A stretch of 64,000 nucleotides of DNA, taken from assembly GCA_030272585.1 (NCBI GenBank), contig BSYQ01000008.1:62001-126000 (forward strand). Direction: 5' to 3'. The stretch's first letter is position 1. The number at the start of each line of letters is the position of its first letter. Shown in pieces: positions 60,680 through 64,000 of the stretch. The position numbers and the translations under genes are program-made. The notes below the pieces were generated by a model. It was not told where the DNA came from. It ran no database searches and saw nothing but the letters and a program-made list of their open reading frames with translations. Origin of the DNA: Bryopsis sp. KO-2023 (taxonomy: Eukaryota; Chlorophyta; Ulvophyceae; Bryopsidales; Bryopsidaceae).

Positions 60680-61818
60680 GAAAAAAAAATCACTTTCCTT
60701 TTGAACGAAAGCAACAGAAGAGACTGCAACCCCCAGGCACCGACATTTCTATTAGATTTTCGAATTCCCATATGAATTCTTTTACAAATACACTCATGTT
60801 GGATTTATAAGAGCAAAAAAATTCAATGGACGGAAGAACAAATATGTGTGTGTGTGCGTTCATCTTGGTCTGCTTTTGCCTGCCACTGTCTTCACGTTTC
60901 AATATGAATTGCTGTATTTTGCTTCGTTTCATATTTTCCCCTACCCAACCTCTGTGTGTGTCACACTCTTTCTCACTCTTTTCATTCACTTCCTCCCCCC
61001 TTCCTTCTAACCTTTTCAAAACCTGCTCCCCTCACCATTCCCCTAGTTTGTCCTGTTTTTTCTCCAAAAAAAAGTAAATCTACATATCCCAGTAAACTCT
61101 ATTTCCGCCTCGTCAACAAAACCAAAAAACACACACTCACAGCAAACGAACTTGCATGACCATCCTAACTTCGATTTTCATATAAAGAAGAAAAAAAGAA
61201 AGACGACGAAACAACTCCCAAGCAATTTTCTCAGACACTCTTTTTTCTTTCTTCTCACTTTTTTTCTTCCTGACATTTGCTATGAACCCAACCAACCAAA
61301 TCAAAAAAAAATCACACCCCATGCGAACATTTCGTGCATTCCCATCGAGGCGCTCTCTCAGCTTTTGCCTGAGTCATCTGAATTCACCAAAAACACAACC
61401 TCGGTGATTAAAAACCACTCCCAGGAAAATTGAACACAAAAAGTATTTATTTCAAAAACTCACAGGTGAACACAAAGTCTCCCTCCTTCCAACCCCAGCT
61501 TAGAAAAAAAAATGAAATAAGAGAATTGGGATGCGGAGCGGTGGTGCTCCCCACCTCGTTCGCAAAGTTGACGGACTAATTAGACTTTCACCCTTGCTGT
61601 AATCTTTTAAGAAATAAAATTCTGATTGAGAAGAAGATACAGACATTCTGAATGCACTGTCATGATTGTAGGTGACTCTTGATTTTACCATTCGCTGAAA
61701 ACTCACAACGAATTGTGCTGGTTTTTCCCACCCATGTTCTCTAGCAGTGGAATACTTGATTGATGATCAATCTCCAGACCAACAAATCGACCACCACTGC
61801 GATTTCAATAGAAGTTGC

Positions 61819-61849
61819 ACTAGACTAGACTAGACTAGACTAGACTAGA
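61819..61849. repeat. (TAGAC)n pentanucleotide microsatellite
   Basis: Six perfect tandem copies of TAGAC between the last resolved Alfin-like exon and its presumed final exon. Confidence 0.9.
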
Positions 61850-61910
61850 TATTATTGAATTCCATTTGAAATCTACTCAGTTTTGAGCGTTTTCCCCCTC
61901 CCATTCTCAC

Positions 61911-64000
61911 CTTGGCACATCGTCCACAAAACCAGGTGTCGCACAAATCACATGCAATCCAAAACTCCCCTTGCCTAAAAACAGGTTCAAAAAACGCCAG
62001 AAATGACACAGAGTGAGTCAACCTTGGTTTAACAAAACCCTTTTCTAATTAACACAGTTTTGAGGAGGTGCATGTATGATCATCTTCACCACAAATAAAA
62101 CTTCTCCCCCCCAAAAAAAGAATAAATTTTAAAATAATTAACAAGAAATAGCACTGATGGGAACTGATAGCAATTCAAGAAAAACAACCCCTCCTCATAT
62201 AAACCCCCACATCTCAAAGTTGAAAAATTATTAGGATGCATAGGTGCACCATCCTATCTGACCAAGAGGACATTCAAGTGACTAGGCTTCAGCTAATTAT
62301 TGAATTTATTCGAAATTCTGATATTTATGTTTGAAAATAGAGAAGAAATACCTGTATCTCCTGCTACACATTGGACATGGGTCTCCATCTCCGTCTTTCC
62401 AATCGCCATCGCTAACAGTTTCCCCGGAAGGCAAATCGTAGTGATCTTCCTCCGGATGAAATCGAGACTCCTGCCAAAAATTCAAATCGTGGGCTTTCGT
62501 CTACAAACACTTGATGGAAGGAAATAGGTAAAGAAAAATTCATACAAACCTTCCAATTGCATGTTTTACTGAGGAAAGTTTAGCCTGGACCTTAGAAACA
62601 TAAACAGGAGCTCCACACCCTTCTGCACTATTTTCCAGTGAATCTAAGCAGTTTTCCAGGATTTTTGCATTTTTTTTGTACTCCACTTGTTTGAGCTTTT
62701 GGAGCTTTCTTAAAATGGATGTTGTCTGAAACCTCCACGTAGCCAATCCCCTTTGCACAGGGGTCTGAATCTCAATTTCTATTTTTATTTTTTTCTCTCC
62801 TTTTTGTGGTGGATTGAATGATAATTCTCACTTTTTTTCGACTCCGCTCGTATTCTTCTATTCCCCTTGGCCATGTGAATCTGTTCACCCCATTATCGTC
62901 ATGCACTCCCTTTTGAACCAGCTCAAAGAGCGTCGGCTGCTCATTGATCATCGTAAACAACCGATTCCTTTGGCCCTTCAGCATCAACACGCAAAGGGTT
63001 ATGGCAATCCATTAAAAAAAAACCCGGACATTTCCTGCTTGTTTTTCTACACTGCCAAAATGGAGGTGTGAAGGAGCTTCAATCAGTATTGGAGAAACTT
63101 CCCTGATCTCCGCTTTCCCACATCAAAACAAACTAAAATTCAGCTTGAAAGATTGAAGGAAAGATACCTAGAAAACAGAAAGGTACGTATATTCTGAAAT
63201 AAAAAATCGAAAATGATTCTGGTGAAGAGGAAAATGACCCTGTGGGGAAACTTTAGACATTGCAAAATTATTGCCGAGGATCCCTTTGCACAGAAAAAGA
63301 AACAGTGGAAAAGAAAGAATGTTTTTTTTTTTTTCTCCGACTGTTCAAAGTTCAAGAAGACTGACCTTTGTGAAACATGCAGCTTTGAAAAAAGCGACAG
63401 CCAAAAGCCAGCTGTCAGAGTGCGCTGCAATCATGGCCAACCAATCTTTCTTCTGCAAAACGTTATAGGATTGATTAGTTCAATTTACAATTTTCCCGAT
63501 TAATTTTATATATTTTCAAATCTTTTGATTTTTACTCCATTTTTTTTTCTTTTTTTTTTGGGGGGGGGGGACGCTCTTGCATGTGCTCATCTCATGAGTA
63601 ATTTCTTCTTAAATTACTCCTTTCACAATGCAACATCAATGCAGCCACGATCCACAACAGCGGCGGACGTCTCCCGAAATCACGTGGACGACTCCAACAA
63701 AAATCGCAAATTTTCGAATGCTCCGATCGACGAGGACGAGAACGGCAGCCGCCGTCGTCTCACCAAAATGACGACCCTCTCCCCCCGACCCGGATCCCAG
63801 CATTCCACTCATCCCCATCTCCATTCACACTCAACCAAGCGAACATGTCGCGGGAACGGCGTTCGCCAATGACTGAGATATGTAACAGACGCTCACCTTC
63901 ATTCCGTCTCTCGCGTAGTTAATTCCCATGGCCGGTTCTGGGAGTTCTGGTGGCACGTCGTCCACGGGAAGGTCGACGGTCCAGCTGCTGTCGTCCAAAC
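61911..64000 (-). CDS. Alfin-like PHD-finger protein (plant H3K4me3 reader), partial at both ends
   Basis: Resolved exons: 64000-63897, 63452-63366, 62975-62832, 62725-62591, 62470-62352, 61974-61911; phases 0, 0, 0, 0, 2. The 5' end lies beyond the right edge and the last exon is unresolved. The Alfin domain reads [40 protein letters not shown] and [18 protein letters not shown] variable basic/coiled linker follows ([20 protein letters not shown]), then an acidic segment and a PHD finger ([32 protein letters not shown]). Alfin-like proteins bind trimethylated H3K4 and recruit repressors; the family is confined to green plants. The PHD position normally His (WFHGKC) is Cys here. Confidence 0.85.
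63541..63570. repeat. Composite T run then G11 tract
   Basis: An 8-T and a 10-T run separated by one C lead into an 11-bp G run in the Alfin-like gene intron. It is one of the T-to-G composites of this window. Confidence 0.75.

Larger units (their letters stand above)
60126..61910. other. Spacer between convergent genes, with the unresolved end of the Alfin-like gene
   Basis: Contains the DAW1 3' flank, a C12A15 composite tract at 60653-60679, a poly-pyrimidine region and the (TAGAC)n microsatellite at 61819-61849. The last exon of the Alfin-like gene should lie near 61.6-61.75 kb. One candidate is an exon after an acceptor at ~61742, but it lacks the expected final CPxC pair, so I do not annotate it. 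Confidence 0.4.

Overview
This is a nuclear window from a flagellate green alga, most likely a streptophyte (charophyte-grade) lineage. Three gene types point to the green lineage. One is a plant-type histidine phosphotransfer protein. One is an Alfin-like PHD protein. The third is a plastid-type porphobilinogen deaminase with an arginine-rich transit peptide. Two genes for motile cilia (DAW1/ODA16 and a CCDC180-like coiled-coil protein) rule out a flowering plant. Most genes are split by GT-AG introns of roughly 80-430 bp. Exons are GC-richer than the A/T-rich introns and spacers, which carry many homopolymer tracts. Species assignment is inference.

Layout, left to right. 0-3 kb: the edge of an unknown minus-strand gene, a small divergent basic protein, then an intronless F-box/WD40 gene. 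3-6 kb: a spacer rich in CACGTG sites and a second intronless F-box-like/WD40 paralogue. 7.5-11 kb: a four-exon gene for a secreted protein with a very long acidic stalk and two C-terminal PAN/Apple-like modules. This is the most unusual product in the window. 11-15 kb: a seven-exon TPR gene with tandem acidic repeats. 15.5-20.4 kb: TSR2 (ribosome biogenesis) and Rab escort protein, head to head over a 250 bp shared promoter. 21-24 kb: porphobilinogen deaminase with a GC-AG intron. 26-27.5 kb: a small unknown multi-exon gene.

28.9-38 kb: an OSCA/CSC1-type channel, a BTB-BACK protein, and an MFS anion transporter divergent from the BTB gene. 39-41.3 kb: the histidine phosphotransfer protein and, divergent from it, a membrane-anchored protein with a glucosidase-II-beta-type Cys-rich domain. 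42-48 kb: the CCDC180-like gene. 49-56 kb: a twelve-exon homologue of PNUTS/PPP1R10, convergent with it. 56-60 kb: two small unknown genes and DAW1. 61.9-64 kb: the Alfin-like gene, running off the right edge.

The genes do not form an operon-like pathway. The local themes are head-to-head pairs sharing promoters (17.3, 35.7 and 40 kb) and two ciliary genes in the last 22 kb. For eleven multi-exon genes I checked that splice phases join every exon in frame. That set covers PAN, TPR, TSR2, REP, PBGD, OSCA, MFS, AHP, the Cys-rich protein, PNUTS and DAW1. In CCDC180 and Alfin only one terminal exon each is unresolved. Exon edges may be off by 1-2 bases because they were counted by eye.
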